A DNA stretch of 64,000 bases from Haematomicrobium sanguinis DSM 21259. Its GTDB lineage: Bacteria > Actinomycetota > Actinomycetes > Actinomycetales > Micrococcaceae. The translations under genes and the position numbers were made by a program. Shown here piece by piece: positions 52,454 to 61,122 of this stretch (the first letter of the stretch is position 1; every line of letters starts with the position of its first letter). The notes beneath the pieces were generated by a model, which saw only the letters and a list, made by a program, of their open reading frames with translations, was not told the origin of the DNA and ran no database searches. The stretch lies in assembly GCF_000688395.1 (NCBI RefSeq), contig NZ_JIAG01000003.1, forward strand, positions 206,329 to 270,328, written 5' to 3'.

Positions 52454-52469
52454 TGTGAGTACTGTCACA
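52454..52469. promoter_or_regulatory. CRP/GlxR-like operator upstream of the oxoacid dehydrogenase operon
   Basis: TGTGAGTACTGTCACA has both half-sites TGTGA and TCACA intact with the correct 6-base spacer, though the central TA is shifted. Its centre is about 63 bases before the E1-alpha start, near the class I activator position if the message is leaderless. Confidence 0.6.
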
Positions 52470-52471
52470 AT

Positions 52472-52495
52472 AACTCTCGCAACGGCGCGAGAGTT
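52472..52495. promoter_or_regulatory. Inverted repeat at the E1-alpha promoter
   Basis: AACTCTCGC (52472-52480) and GCGAGAGTT (52487-52495) are perfect 9-bp arms around AACGGC, centred about 41 bases before the E1-alpha start. It could be the operator of the adjacent Lrp-type regulator. Confidence 0.45.
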
Positions 52496-52512
52496 CCCAA
52501 CACGTACAGATT

Positions 52513-52518
52513 TAAGGT
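52513..52518 (+). promoter_or_regulatory. -10 box of a leaderless promoter for the E1-alpha gene
   Basis: TAAGGT followed by six bases and the ATG at 52525. Confidence 0.45.
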
Positions 52519-52524
52519 GTGTGA

Positions 52525-53667
52525 ATGGACTCGGTCCAGGAAACGTCGGCCTCCATCCCGTCGACACAATATGACGTTCAGCAAGGCGATACCGTCCTCC
52601 AGCTTCTGACCCCCGAAGGCGAGCGCGTCCCGAACGCGGAACTGGACGTCTGGCTCGAAGACATCGACCAGGACGCGATGATCAAGCTGTATCGGGACAT
52701 GGTCGTCGCCCGCCGCATCGACGCCGAGGCCACCGCGCTCCAGCGCCAGGGTCACTTGGCGCTCTGGCCCCCGTTCCAGGGGCAGGAGGCCGCGCAGGTC
52801 GGTTCGGCGCACGCCCTCAACTCGGACGACTTTGTCTTCCCCTCCTACCGCGAAAACGCCGTCGCCTACGTCCGCGGCGTGAACATGACGGACATGTTGC
52901 GCGTCTGGCGCGGCAACGCGCACGGCGGTTGGAACCCGCGCGATGTCCACATTGCCCCGACGCAGGTCATTATCGGGGCGCAGTCCCTGCACGCGGCCGG
53001 GTATGCGATGGGTGTGAAGCTCGACGGCGGCACCCAAGTAGCCATCGCATATTACGGTGACGGGGCCACCAGTCAGGGCGACGTTCACGAGGCAATGGTT
53101 TTCGCCGCCTCTTACGGGGCGCCGGCAATTTTCTTCTGCCAGAACAATCACTGGGCGATTTCCGAACCGGTGGGCCTGCAGTCCCACACCCCTCTTGCCG
53201 CCCGCGGGGAAGGCGTGGGACTGGCCAGTTACCGCATCGACGGCAATGACGTCCTGGTCTCGCTGGCCGTGACGCGCATGGCCGCGGCCGCGGCCCGAGA
53301 CGGCGGCGGCCCCAGCTTCATCGAGGCGATTACCTACCGCATTGGCCCACACACCACGGCGGATGACCCAACCCGCTACCGCGACGCCAACGAGGTCGAA
53401 GAGTGGAAGGGCAAAGACCCGATCGCCCGCCTGGAAAAGTACCTGATTGCCCAAGGCGTCGACGCGGACGAGCTCCGCGCGGGCGCCCAAGCCGAAGCGG
53501 ACACGGTGGCCGCAGACCTCCGCAAGGGCGTCACCAACCTGACCGACCCGGAACCCATGGAAGTCTTCGACAACGTCTACGTTGAACCGCACCCGGTCCT
53601 CGAGGAACAGCGCGAAAACTACCGCGAGTACCTGGAGAGCTTCACCACCGCAGAAGGGGCGCGCTAA
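52525..53667 (+). CDS. pdhA: 2-oxoacid dehydrogenase E1 component, alpha subunit
   Basis: 380 aa. Thiamine diphosphate motif runs from GDG (178-180) to NN (207-208) in YYGDGATSQGDVHEA and QNNHWAIS; the phosphorylation-loop region follows (~265-280, YRIGPHTTADDPTRYRD). With the beta subunit it decarboxylates a 2-oxoacid and acylates lipoate on E2. Sequence resembles the PdhA group of Gram-positives, but the divergent Lrp-type regulator suggests branched-chain oxoacids, so substrate is open. First of a three-gene operon without E3. Confidence 0.9.
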   Translation: MDSVQETSASIPSTQYDVQQGDTVLQLLTPEGERVPNAELDVWLEDIDQDAMIKLYRDMVVARRIDAEATALQRQGHLALWPPFQGQEAAQVGSAHALNSDDFVFPSYRENAVAYVRGVNMTDMLRVWRGNAHGGWNPRDVHIAPTQVIIGAQSLHAAGYAMGVKLDGGTQVAIAYYGDGATSQGDVHEAMVFAASYGAPAIFFCQNNHWAISEPVGLQSHTPLAARGEGVGLASYRIDGNDVLVSLAVTRMAAAAARDGGGPSFIEAITYRIGPHTTADDPTRYRDANEVEEWKGKDPIARLEKYLIAQGVDADELRAGAQAEADTVAADLRKGVTNLTDPEPMEVFDNVYVEPHPVLEEQRENYREYLESFTTAEGAR

Positions 53668-54660
53668 ATGGAAAAGGTCACCTTCTCCCGCGCCATCAAC
53701 CAGGGGCTCCGCCGCGCCATGGAAGACGATGACAAGGTCTTGCTCATGGGCGAGGACATTGGCAAGCTCGGCGGCGTCTTCCGCATCACGGACGGACTGC
53801 AAAAGGATTTCGGCGAACACCGCGTCATCGACACCCCGCTTGCCGAGTCCGGCATTGTTGGCACCGCGATCGGTCTTGCGTTCCGCGGTTTCCGTCCCGT
53901 GGTCGAGATCCAATTCGACGGCTTTGTCTACCCGGCGTTCGACCAGATCGTCTCGCAAATCGCGAAAATGCACTACCGTACCCGCGGCGCCGTGAACCTG
54001 CCGATCACCATCCGCATCCCGTACGGCGGCGGCATCGGTTCGCCCGAGCATCACAGCGAGTCCCCGGAAGCGTACTTCATGCACACCCCGGGCCTCCGAG
54101 TCGTCACGGTATCCAACCCGCAGGACGCCTACACCACGCTCCGCCAAGCCATCGCGAGCGATGACCCGGTCATCTACTTTGAGCCCAAGCGCCGCTACCA
54201 CACCAAGGGCGAAGTCGACTTCGACGCCCCGCTAGATGCGACCCCCATGGGAAAGGCTCGCGTGGTTCGCGAAGGCAAAGACGCCACACTCGTCGCCTAC
54301 GGCCCGCTGGTGATGACGGCGCTGGATGCCGCAAGCGCCGCGGCGGACGAAGGGATCGAGCTCGAAGTCATCGACCTGCGATCGCTCTCGCCCATCGACT
54401 TTGACATCGTGGTCAACTCGGTCAAGAAGACCGGGCGCCTCGTGATCGCGCACGAGGCGGCACGCACCGCGGGCCTCGGCGCCGAGCTCGCCTCCACCAT
54501 TACGCAGAAGGCGTTCTTCCACCTGGAGGCACCGCCGGTTCGGGTCACCGGCCACGACCTGCCGTACCCGCCATCCAAGTTGGAGTCCCACCACCTGCCC
54601 GATCTAGACCGTATTCTTGACGGTGTCGATCAGGCCATGAACCCGGCCAGCACCGTCTAA
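53668..54660 (+). CDS. 2-oxoacid dehydrogenase E1 component, beta subunit
   Basis: 330 aa, starting directly after the alpha stop codon. Transketolase-like Pyr domain (~5-180) with MGEDIGKLGGVF (~27-38) and EIQFDGF (~79-85), then the C-terminal transketolase domain (~200-325) with VAYGPLVMTALDA and IDLRSLSPID. It supplies the Glu side of the thiamine diphosphate site; GEDIG is the conserved stretch. Ten bases separate it from the E2 gene. Confidence 0.94.
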   Translation: MEKVTFSRAINQGLRRAMEDDDKVLLMGEDIGKLGGVFRITDGLQKDFGEHRVIDTPLAESGIVGTAIGLAFRGFRPVVEIQFDGFVYPAFDQIVSQIAKMHYRTRGAVNLPITIRIPYGGGIGSPEHHSESPEAYFMHTPGLRVVTVSNPQDAYTTLRQAIASDDPVIYFEPKRRYHTKGEVDFDAPLDATPMGKARVVREGKDATLVAYGPLVMTALDAASAAADEGIELEVIDLRSLSPIDFDIVVNSVKKTGRLVIAHEAARTAGLGAELASTITQKAFFHLEAPPVRVTGHDLPYPPSKLESHHLPDLDRILDGVDQAMNPASTV

Positions 54661-54669
54661 GGAGCGCAC

Positions 54670-56040
54670 ATGATCAAGGAATTCCGGCTCCCCGACCTCG
54701 GCGAGGGCCTCACCGAATCGGAAATCGTCGCCTGGCACGTGGGCGTCGGCGACACGGTCCAACTGAACCAGATCATTGCCGACGTGGAGACCGCGAAGGC
54801 CGTCGTTGAGCTGCCATCCCCTTACGCGGGCGTCATTAAAGAACTGCACGAGCAACCGGGCACGGTCATTGCGGTCGGCGCACCTATCGTGTCCTTTGAG
54901 GTGGAGAACGACGGCGATGCCCCCGAAGACGCGCCACTCGCCCCATCGGCGGGTAACCAAAGCGAAGGCACCGGGGAAGCTCCTAAACGAGTGCCAACCC
55001 TGGTTGGTTACGGCGCCGAACCGGAGACGGGGGAGCGGCCACGGCGCCGCTCCCGCCGCAGTGCCGAACCGCAAGTTCCTGGCCGCCAAGAGCCGCGGCC
55101 GGAGCCCGTGGAACGGCCACGCTCCACGCCGCCGGTGCGCAAGCTCGCCCGCGATTTGGGCATTGACCTGGAAAGCGTGACCGGTACCGGACCCGACGGT
55201 CTCATCACGCGCGCCGATGTCCAAGCCGCACAGTCTGGCTCTGCCGACGCGTCTGGACAAGCTGCCCAGGTGAGCGCTGGCCAAGGCGGGCCGGGCGCGG
55301 GGGTCGGGGACACGCCGTCGAGCATCATTGGGGTGCAACCGGAAACGCTACGCTTCCCGATCAAGGGGGTGCGGAAGTTCACCGCGAAGGCGATGGTGGA
55401 CAGCGCGTTCACGGCGCCGCATGTGAGCGAATTCCTGACCGTGGACGTGACCGAGTCCATGCGGCTGCTCGAGCGGCTGAAGTCGAGCCGGGCGTTTGCC
55501 GGGGTGAAGCTGTCGCCGCTCGCGCTGGTTGCGAAGGCGCTGATGCTCGCGGTGCGGCGGAACCCGAGCGTGAACTCCAGTTGGGACGAGGCCGCGCAAG
55601 AAATTGTGTTGCACGGGCCGGTCAATCTGGGGATTGCGGCCGCGACGCCGCGCGGGCTCGTGGTGCCCAATATTAAGAGCGCCGATCAGCTGGGGCTGCT
55701 GGACCTTGCGCAAGCGATCAACGCTCTTGCCGAACAGGCTCGTGCCGGGAAGACGCCGCCGGCTGAACTGAGCGGCGGGACGATTTCGATCACCAATATT
55801 GGCGTGTTCGGCATTGACGCGGGTACACCGATCCTGAACCCGGGCGAGGCCGCGATCCTCGCGATGGGCGCGGTGCGAAAGATGCCGTGGGAGTTTGAGG
55901 GCGAGGTGGCGTTGCGGGACGTGATGACGCTTTCGCTCTCGTTCGATCACCGGCTGGTGGATGGCGAGCAGGGCTCCAAGTTCCTCGCCGACATCGGTGC
56001 GGTGCTGCGCGATCCGGCGACGGTGCTGACCTGGGTCTAG
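54670..56040 (+). CDS. Dihydrolipoamide acyltransferase (E2) of the 2-oxoacid dehydrogenase
   Basis: 456 aa. One lipoyl domain with Lys43 in DVETAKAVVELPSP, a Pro/Arg/Glu-rich linker, a peripheral subunit-binding domain (~150-185, PPVRKLARDLGIDLESV) and the catalytic domain (~220-456) with His427 and Asp431 in SFDHRLVDGEQG. A single lipoyl domain is typical of branched-chain complexes and many actinobacterial E2 proteins. A GGAGC precedes the ATG. The lipoamide dehydrogenase must come from elsewhere in the genome. Confidence 0.94.
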   Translation: MIKEFRLPDLGEGLTESEIVAWHVGVGDTVQLNQIIADVETAKAVVELPSPYAGVIKELHEQPGTVIAVGAPIVSFEVENDGDAPEDAPLAPSAGNQSEGTGEAPKRVPTLVGYGAEPETGERPRRRSRRSAEPQVPGRQEPRPEPVERPRSTPPVRKLARDLGIDLESVTGTGPDGLITRADVQAAQSGSADASGQAAQVSAGQGGPGAGVGDTPSSIIGVQPETLRFPIKGVRKFTAKAMVDSAFTAPHVSEFLTVDVTESMRLLERLKSSRAFAGVKLSPLALVAKALMLAVRRNPSVNSSWDEAAQEIVLHGPVNLGIAAATPRGLVVPNIKSADQLGLLDLAQAINALAEQARAGKTPPAELSGGTISITNIGVFGIDAGTPILNPGEAAILAMGAVRKMPWEFEGEVALRDVMTLSLSFDHRLVDGEQGSKFLADIGAVLRDPATVLTWV

Positions 56041-56048
56041 CCGGACAC

Positions 56049-56095
56049 AAAACTTCCGTGAGTGCTAACACGAGTTGTCACTCACGGAAGTTTTT
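56049..56095. terminator. Terminator after the oxoacid dehydrogenase operon
   Basis: AAAACTTCCGTGAGTG (56049-56064) pairs perfectly with CACTCACGGAAGTTTT (56079-56094), with an AAC-ACGA-GTT pairing in the loop and TTTTTC after the stem. A degenerate second copy follows at 56094-56136. Confidence 0.85.
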
Positions 56096-56136
56096 CTGTG
56101 AGCGCTATCAGTAGTCAGCGCCCACGGAAGTTCAGC
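56094..56136. repeat. Degenerate tandem copy of the terminator hairpin
   Basis: TTCTGTGAGCGCT (~56094-56107) and AGCGCCCACGGAA (~56118-56131) pair with one mismatch and one G-T pair. Both halves resemble the halves of the preceding stem (TTCCGTGAGTGCT and CACTCACGGAA), so it looks like a tandem duplication that diverged while keeping most pairing. Confidence 0.55.
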
Positions 56137-56139
56137 GCG

Positions 56140-57672
56140 CTAGCTGCTCACCAACTCGCTTTCGGCCTTCGCGAGGCTGCGGTGCCGCAAATGCTGGATC
56201 ACCGAGTACACCACGGCCACGGCCAGCACCGCGTACAGGGTGATGGTGATGGGGCTGTTGAAGAGCAGCACGCTCGGATCGCCCTCGGAAACGGCTAGTG
56301 CTCGGCGGAGGGATACTTCGGCAAGCGGGCCCAGCACCACCGCGATCAGGACCGGAGCCAGCGGAATGTCGTAGCGGCGCATCATGAAGCCGAGAAGACC
56401 AATGCCGATCAGCACCCAGAGGTCAATGACCGATGAACTCATCACGTAGACGCCCAGCACCGACAGGACGGTAATTCCGGCGTAAAGGTAATGGCGAGGA
56501 ATCTCCAGCAGTTTGGCCCAGAGCCGCACAAACGGCAGGTTCAGGATTAAGAGGATCACCAGGCCGATCAGCAGCGAAGCGAGCAACGTCCACACTAGGT
56601 CCGCGCTGCGCTCAAAGAGGAGCGGGCCCGGCTGGATACCGTACTGCTGGAACGCTGCCAGCATAATCGCCGCGGTGGCGGATGTCGGTAGGCCGAGCGC
56701 GAGCAGCGCTCCCATCGCAGTGCCGGCTGTCGCGTTGCCGGCCGCTTCGGGAGCGGCAACACCCTGGATCGAGCCTTTGGTGCCCCAGTCCTTGTCGCCG
56801 CGGCGCTTCGCCAGACGTTTTTCCGTGCCGTACGCCATGAACGTTGGCACTTCTGAACCGCCGGCGGGAATGATGCCAAACGGCAACCCGAATCCGGTGC
56901 CGCGCAACCAGGAGGGCAATGCTTTGCGGAAGTCTGCCTTGCTCAGCCACGGGCGACCGCCGGTGATGAACTTGGCAACGTTGGGATCGCGGTGGATTCG
57001 CGAGGCAACGTTGAAAACTTCGCCGAGCGCCAAGAGTCCAACAGTAATGATGACAATCGAGAAACCGTCGAAGAGTTGCGGGATTCCTAAGGTAAACCGA
57101 GAGGTGCCGCTTTGATCGTCAATACCAACCATTGCCAGCACCAAACCAATAGCCAGAGCCGCAATGCCCTTGACAATGGACTCTGACACCACCGAGGAGA
57201 TCGCGAGGAAGGCGAACACAGCCAACGCGAAGTACTCCGCTGGCGTGAAAAGCTTTGCCAGGAGAATGAGTGATGGTGACAGGAAGATCACCAGGAAACA
57301 GGCAATGAGTCCACCGATGAACGCACCGATCGCGGCCGTGGCCAGTGCTTGCGGTGCCCGTCCGTTCTTGGCCATCTTGTGTCCCTCGAAGGTGGACGCA
57401 ATTGCGGACGAGTTGCCGGGAGTGTTGAGCAAGATGCCGGATATCGAATCTCCGAAAAGGCCGCCAAAGTAGACGCCGGCGAACATGATGAACGCGCCGG
57501 TGGGATCCAAGGAAAAGGTCAATGGCAGCAGCAGCGCAACCGCCATGGATGAACCCAAGCCGGGTAGCACGCCCACGGCGGTGCCGAGAATGGCGCCGAT
57601 GAGAACCCACAAGAGGTTGATAGGAGTCAGTGCGGCGGCGAGGCCCTCGCCCAAGAGCTGTAGCTGATCCAT
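56140..57672 (-). CDS. tctA: Tripartite tricarboxylate transporter, large membrane subunit TctA
   Basis: 510 aa, about eleven to twelve helices. GTAVGVLPGLGSSMAVALLL (~29-48) and the later GIIPAGGSEVPTFMAYG (~256-272) are the two TctA signature loops. It forms the channel for citrate-like acids driven by an ion gradient. Last gene of tctC-tctB-tctA; its stop lies 7 bp from the degenerate hairpin copy. Confidence 0.94.
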   Translation of the reverse strand: MDQLQLLGEGLAAALTPINLLWVLIGAILGTAVGVLPGLGSSMAVALLLPLTFSLDPTGAFIMFAGVYFGGLFGDSISGILLNTPGNSSAIASTFEGHKMAKNGRAPQALATAAIGAFIGGLIACFLVIFLSPSLILLAKLFTPAEYFALAVFAFLAISSVVSESIVKGIAALAIGLVLAMVGIDDQSGTSRFTLGIPQLFDGFSIVIITVGLLALGEVFNVASRIHRDPNVAKFITGGRPWLSKADFRKALPSWLRGTGFGLPFGIIPAGGSEVPTFMAYGTEKRLAKRRGDKDWGTKGSIQGVAAPEAAGNATAGTAMGALLALGLPTSATAAIMLAAFQQYGIQPGPLLFERSADLVWTLLASLLIGLVILLILNLPFVRLWAKLLEIPRHYLYAGITVLSVLGVYVMSSSVIDLWVLIGIGLLGFMMRRYDIPLAPVLIAVVLGPLAEVSLRRALAVSEGDPSVLLFNSPITITLYAVLAVAVVYSVIQHLRHRSLAKAESELVSS

Positions 57673-58335
57673 TTAGAGCAGTCCTTCCAAGAATCCGGAG
57701 GGCAAATTCAAACCAAGCAGTCCGTTGAACACGAGTTGGAAGACAGCGGAGAAAACGAATCCAATGGCCAAATCCATGAGGTATTTGCGAGAACCAAAGG
57801 CAATGCAAATCCCCCAAAAGAGCAACGCGGCCATGATGAGCCATCCCACCGGGACCAGACCAATGGTGAAGACCACGAGCGAGAGCAACACCAGGCCGAT
57901 CGTCTTCCAATCCGAATACATCCGGTGCTTTTGCGCCTGTTGCACTTTCGGCATGACACCGGTGGCCACCACTTCGGGTCGCCCCGCGGAATCGCGGGTG
58001 CCCGCGGCCTCATGCGGAATGTCGCCCAAGTCATCCAGCATTTGCGGTGAGAAATCGGCGGAAAGGCTTGGATCGTCGTCGTTCTCCACGGTGGTGCCGC
58101 GAAGAATCTGAATGGTGAGCAAAATGCTCACCACATAGAGCACCCCGGCCACGATCGCGGGGAAGAACTGCGGGCCGATGAGTTCCTTGCCGCGGACCTC
58201 CATGGTCGCGGTGTTGACGGTCAGGAAGATCGCGAGCCCCAGGGTGACCGCAACCACCACAAACTCGCCGTAGCCCTTGGTTCCGCGCTTGGCCGGGCGC
58301 GCGGGCGCCGTGGTCTCAGTTGTCGATGTGCTCAC
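57673..58335 (-). CDS. tctB: Tripartite tricarboxylate transporter, small membrane subunit TctB
   Basis: 220 aa with four helices (~24-42, ~53-73, ~150-185 as two, ~193-212) and an acidic hydrophilic loop of ~65 residues between the second and third that is longer than usual for TctB. It stabilises TctA. Overlaps tctC by 4 bp and adjoins tctA with no spacer, so the three are translated together. Confidence 0.9.
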   Translation of the reverse strand: MSTSTTETTAPARPAKRGTKGYGEFVVVAVTLGLAIFLTVNTATMEVRGKELIGPQFFPAIVAGVLYVVSILLTIQILRGTTVENDDDPSLSADFSPQMLDDLGDIPHEAAGTRDSAGRPEVVATGVMPKVQQAQKHRMYSDWKTIGLVLLSLVVFTIGLVPVGWLIMAALLFWGICIAFGSRKYLMDLAIGFVFSAVFQLVFNGLLGLNLPSGFLEGLL

Positions 58336-59318
58336 AGTCCAACCTCCTTGACCAGTTCGGCGACGCGCTTGTACTCGCTCTTGAGGAATTGCTCAAATTC
58401 CGCGCCGACCATGAAACTGTCGGTCCATTCGTTGCGCTTGAGGGACTCTTTCCAGTCCTCTGAGTTCCGCATATCGGTGATAATTGCCTCGTACTCGGCG
58501 CGGGTTTCCTCCGAAATGTTGCCCGGCGCCACGAACCCGCGCCAGTTCGCGAAGACCACGTCCAAGCCCTGTTCGGTAAAGGTGGGAACGTCCACTCCCT
58601 CGAGGCGCTCCGGGGAGGAAATGCCGAGCAGCCGCACGTTTCCGGCGTCGACTTGGTCGGCAATGTCGTTGTACCCGGTGACGGCGGCAACCGTGGTGTT
58701 GGAGAGCATCGAGGAGAGCACCTCGCCGCCGCCAGAGTAGGCGATGTAGTTCATTTGCTGGGGATCGACCCCGGATTTGCGCACCACGTCGGCGATCATC
58801 AGGTGCTCTACGCTGCCGAGCGATCCGCCGGCAATAGAGGTGCCGGCGGGGTCTGCTTTGAGCTTGGCTACGAAATCGTCCAGGGTCTTGATGTCGGAGG
58901 ACGCGGGTACCGCGAGCACCACGTAGTCGTCGGAGACGCGGGCAATCGGCGTGGTTTGCTCGAGTTGATTGTCGCCGCGGCCCTCCAACTCGATCGCCCC
59001 GATCATCACGGCGCCGGTCACCAGAAGTTTGTCTTCGGACCCGCTCATCGAGGTCACGAATTGGCTGAGACCGATGGTCCCGCCGGCGCCCGGAATATTG
59101 ACGACCTGCACATTATTGGACGCGCCCACATCTTTGATCGCCTTCTGTGAGGCCCGGGCGAAGCCGTCCCAGCCGCCGCCCGGTGCCGCCGGGGCGATCA
59201 GCGTCAGCTTGCTACGCGCCGCCGCGCCGCCCCCAGACGATGCCGCGTTGATCCCGGCAAAGACGGTCACCGCGATCGCCACGACGGCGAAAATGACCTT
59301 TCCAACCCTTTGCTTCAT
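58332..59318 (-). CDS. tctC: Tripartite tricarboxylate transporter substrate-binding protein TctC
   Basis: 328 aa. Signal peptide (~1-30, MKQRVGKVIFAVVAIAVTVF) followed by the Bug/TctC two-lobe fold: LIAPAAPGGGWDGFARA (~38-54) and NVQVVNIPGAGGTIGLSQFV (~71-90) are the family's ligand loops. No lipobox, so it is released into or tethered in the wall space. Binds a tri- or dicarboxylate for TctAB. First gene of the operon, divergent from the CitA/CitB-type sensor system, which probably controls it. Confidence 0.92.
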   Translation of the reverse strand: MKQRVGKVIFAVVAIAVTVFAGINAASSGGGAAARSKLTLIAPAAPGGGWDGFARASQKAIKDVGASNNVQVVNIPGAGGTIGLSQFVTSMSGSEDKLLVTGAVMIGAIELEGRGDNQLEQTTPIARVSDDYVVLAVPASSDIKTLDDFVAKLKADPAGTSIAGGSLGSVEHLMIADVVRKSGVDPQQMNYIAYSGGGEVLSSMLSNTTVAAVTGYNDIADQVDAGNVRLLGISSPERLEGVDVPTFTEQGLDVVFANWRGFVAPGNISEETRAEYEAIITDMRNSEDWKESLKRNEWTDSFMVGAEFEQFLKSEYKRVAELVKEVGL

Positions 59319-59367
59319 TGCAAAACCTGTTCCTCACATGCGAGTGTGTCTAAAGCATTCGTTCCAC

Positions 59368-59383
59368 TATGACGCAGGTCACA
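59368..59383. promoter_or_regulatory. CRP/GlxR-like operator between tctC and the sensor kinase gene
   Basis: TATGACGCAGGTCACA matches 14 of 16 positions of TGTGAnnTAnnTCACA and lies midway between the two divergent starts. Confidence 0.4.
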
Positions 59384-59448
59384 GGCGGTGCGGGTGTTCT
59401 AGTCTTAAGAATCGTTAAAACCATTAAATTCACCGGAAGCAGACTGCT

Positions 59449-60990
59449 GTGCGTCGATGGCTGACTCGCCTCGGAACCCTCCGCTGGCAACTGGTCGGCG
59501 TGCAGGTCTTGGCCTCGCTCGTGGTCATCGCGATCACCTCGACCGTCGCGATCAACCTCTACCTGAGCCAACAGCGCGAAATCGAGGGCCAGCGGGTGCT
59601 ATCGGTGGCGCGCGCGGTCGCCTCGCTGCCGACCGTCATTGACGGGCTTCAAGGCAAAGTGACACCGACCGAGGTCAGCAAGGTCACCAACGTTATCGCT
59701 GCCAGCGCGAAAATGCGGTACATCGTCGTGGTGAATATGGACGGTGTACGCATTGCGCACCCGGACCCGAGCCTGATTGGCAAACCGCCCTCGACCGACC
59801 ACAGCGCGATCCAGGACGGCCAGGAATTTGTCGGCACCGAGGAAGGAACACTCGGGCCAACCTACCGCGCGAAGGTCCCGGTGCGGTACCAGGGCGAGAT
59901 CATCGGCTCGGTCTCGGTCGGGATCCCGGAGAGCGAACTCGCCACGGACGCGCGCGATGACCTCAGCGTCCTCATCCTCTGGATCGCGATCGCCGTGATC
60001 CTCGGCGCGTTTTCCGCGGCGCTCATTGCGCAACTGGTGTGGCGCCGCGTCTACGGCCAGGAATCGCGCGAAATCCGGCAACTGCTCGCCACCCAGGACG
60101 CGCTCATGCACAGTGTGCGGGAGGGTATGGTTGCGGTGGACTCGGCTGGCCGCATCACCTTGATCAATGATGAAGCCGCGCGCCTTTTGGGTTTGGTGGA
60201 GAACGACGTCGGAGCTCGCCTTCGGGACGTCATCTCACCCGAAATTGGGCTGGCAATTGAGCGGATTTCCGGGTCGGGTCAGGTGGAGGTCGTCACCTTG
60301 GAGACGCGGGCCCTGTTGCTCAGTTATACCCGGGCGAGCGTGCGCGGCGAGGACGTGGGCTCGGTGTTGGTGGTGCGGGATCGCACCGAGGTGCAAGAAG
60401 CCCTCGGATCGCTGAGCACCGAGCGATCCATGACCCGGCGGTTGCGCGATCAAACCCACGAATTCACTAACCGGATGCACGTCTTGTCCGGGCTGCTGGA
60501 ATTGGGGGAGACGGAGCGGGCGCGCGCATATATCGATTCGCTGGTGGTGACGCCGCGCCATGACGTGAGCATCCCGGAAGGGATTACGGACGCGACGCTG
60601 GTAGCGCTATTGCGAGTCAAGGGGCAGGCGGCGTCCACCGAAGAAATTGAGCTGGTGGTGGATCCGGAAAGCACGTTCGGTGCAGGGGCCGAGGACGCGC
60701 AGGTGGTGGAGATTCTGGGGATCTTGCTGACCAACGCGGTAGAGGCGACGGGCCAAGGCGGAACGGTTCGAGTCAGCGTGTACGAAGGCAAGGGCGGGGA
60801 ATCGACCGAGATCGTTGTGGAGGATGACGGTCCAGGGATACCCGAATCGCAACAGCAGCAGGTGCTCAAGCGCGGCTTCTCGACCAAGGGATCGGAGAGC
60901 GCCGACTCCAGCGAGCAACGCGGTGTGGGGTTGTCACTGGTGCATCGGATTGTTGGAGAGCGCCAGGGGCAGATCGACATCGGTCGATAG
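59449..60990 (+). CDS. CitA/DcuS-type sensor histidine kinase, ends at an in-frame TAG
   Basis: 513 aa from a GTG. Helix ~12-36, extracytoplasmic PAS-like domain (~37-170; VVNMDGVRIAHPDPSLIG near 95-112), helix ~172-196, a cytoplasmic PAS domain (~215-320), phospho-His337 in RDQTHEFTNRMHVLSGLLE, and a GHKL ATPase with NAVEA (~430) and EDDGPGIP (~457). Such kinases sense citrate or C4-dicarboxylates. The frame stops at TAG after GQIDIGR, inside the last strands of the ATPase domain, although coding sense continues for 43 codons to the CitB start. Activity of the truncated protein is uncertain. Confidence 0.88.
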   Translation: MRRWLTRLGTLRWQLVGVQVLASLVVIAITSTVAINLYLSQQREIEGQRVLSVARAVASLPTVIDGLQGKVTPTEVSKVTNVIAASAKMRYIVVVNMDGVRIAHPDPSLIGKPPSTDHSAIQDGQEFVGTEEGTLGPTYRAKVPVRYQGEIIGSVSVGIPESELATDARDDLSVLILWIAIAVILGAFSAALIAQLVWRRVYGQESREIRQLLATQDALMHSVREGMVAVDSAGRITLINDEAARLLGLVENDVGARLRDVISPEIGLAIERISGSGQVEVVTLETRALLLSYTRASVRGEDVGSVLVVRDRTEVQEALGSLSTERSMTRRLRDQTHEFTNRMHVLSGLLELGETERARAYIDSLVVTPRHDVSIPEGITDATLVALLRVKGQAASTEEIELVVDPESTFGAGAEDAQVVEILGILLTNAVEATGQGGTVRVSVYEGKGGESTEIVVEDDGPGIPESQQQQVLKRGFSTKGSESADSSEQRGVGLSLVHRIVGERQGQIDIGR

Positions 60991-61122
60991 GTGCTGGGCG
61001 GAGCGAAGATTACGGTGTGGCTTCCGCCCCGGCGAGTGGCGGCAAAGGTGAGCGCCGGCAGTGACGGTGAGGCATCGCCGTCGGGCATCAGCAAAGGCGA
61101 GCAGGCAGGAAAGGTGAGATGA
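60991..61122 (+). other. In-frame continuation of the sensor kinase beyond TAG
   Basis: Directly after TAG, the same frame reads VLGGAKITVWLPPRRVAAKV and on to a TGA at 61120-61122. GGAKITVWLP is the expected final strand of a GHKL ATPase (usually GGAxFTVxLP). The TGA overlaps the regulator's ATG as ATGA, the usual coupling. So the stop at 60988-60990 most likely arose from a sense codon such as CAG or GAG, or is a sequencing error. Confidence 0.8.
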
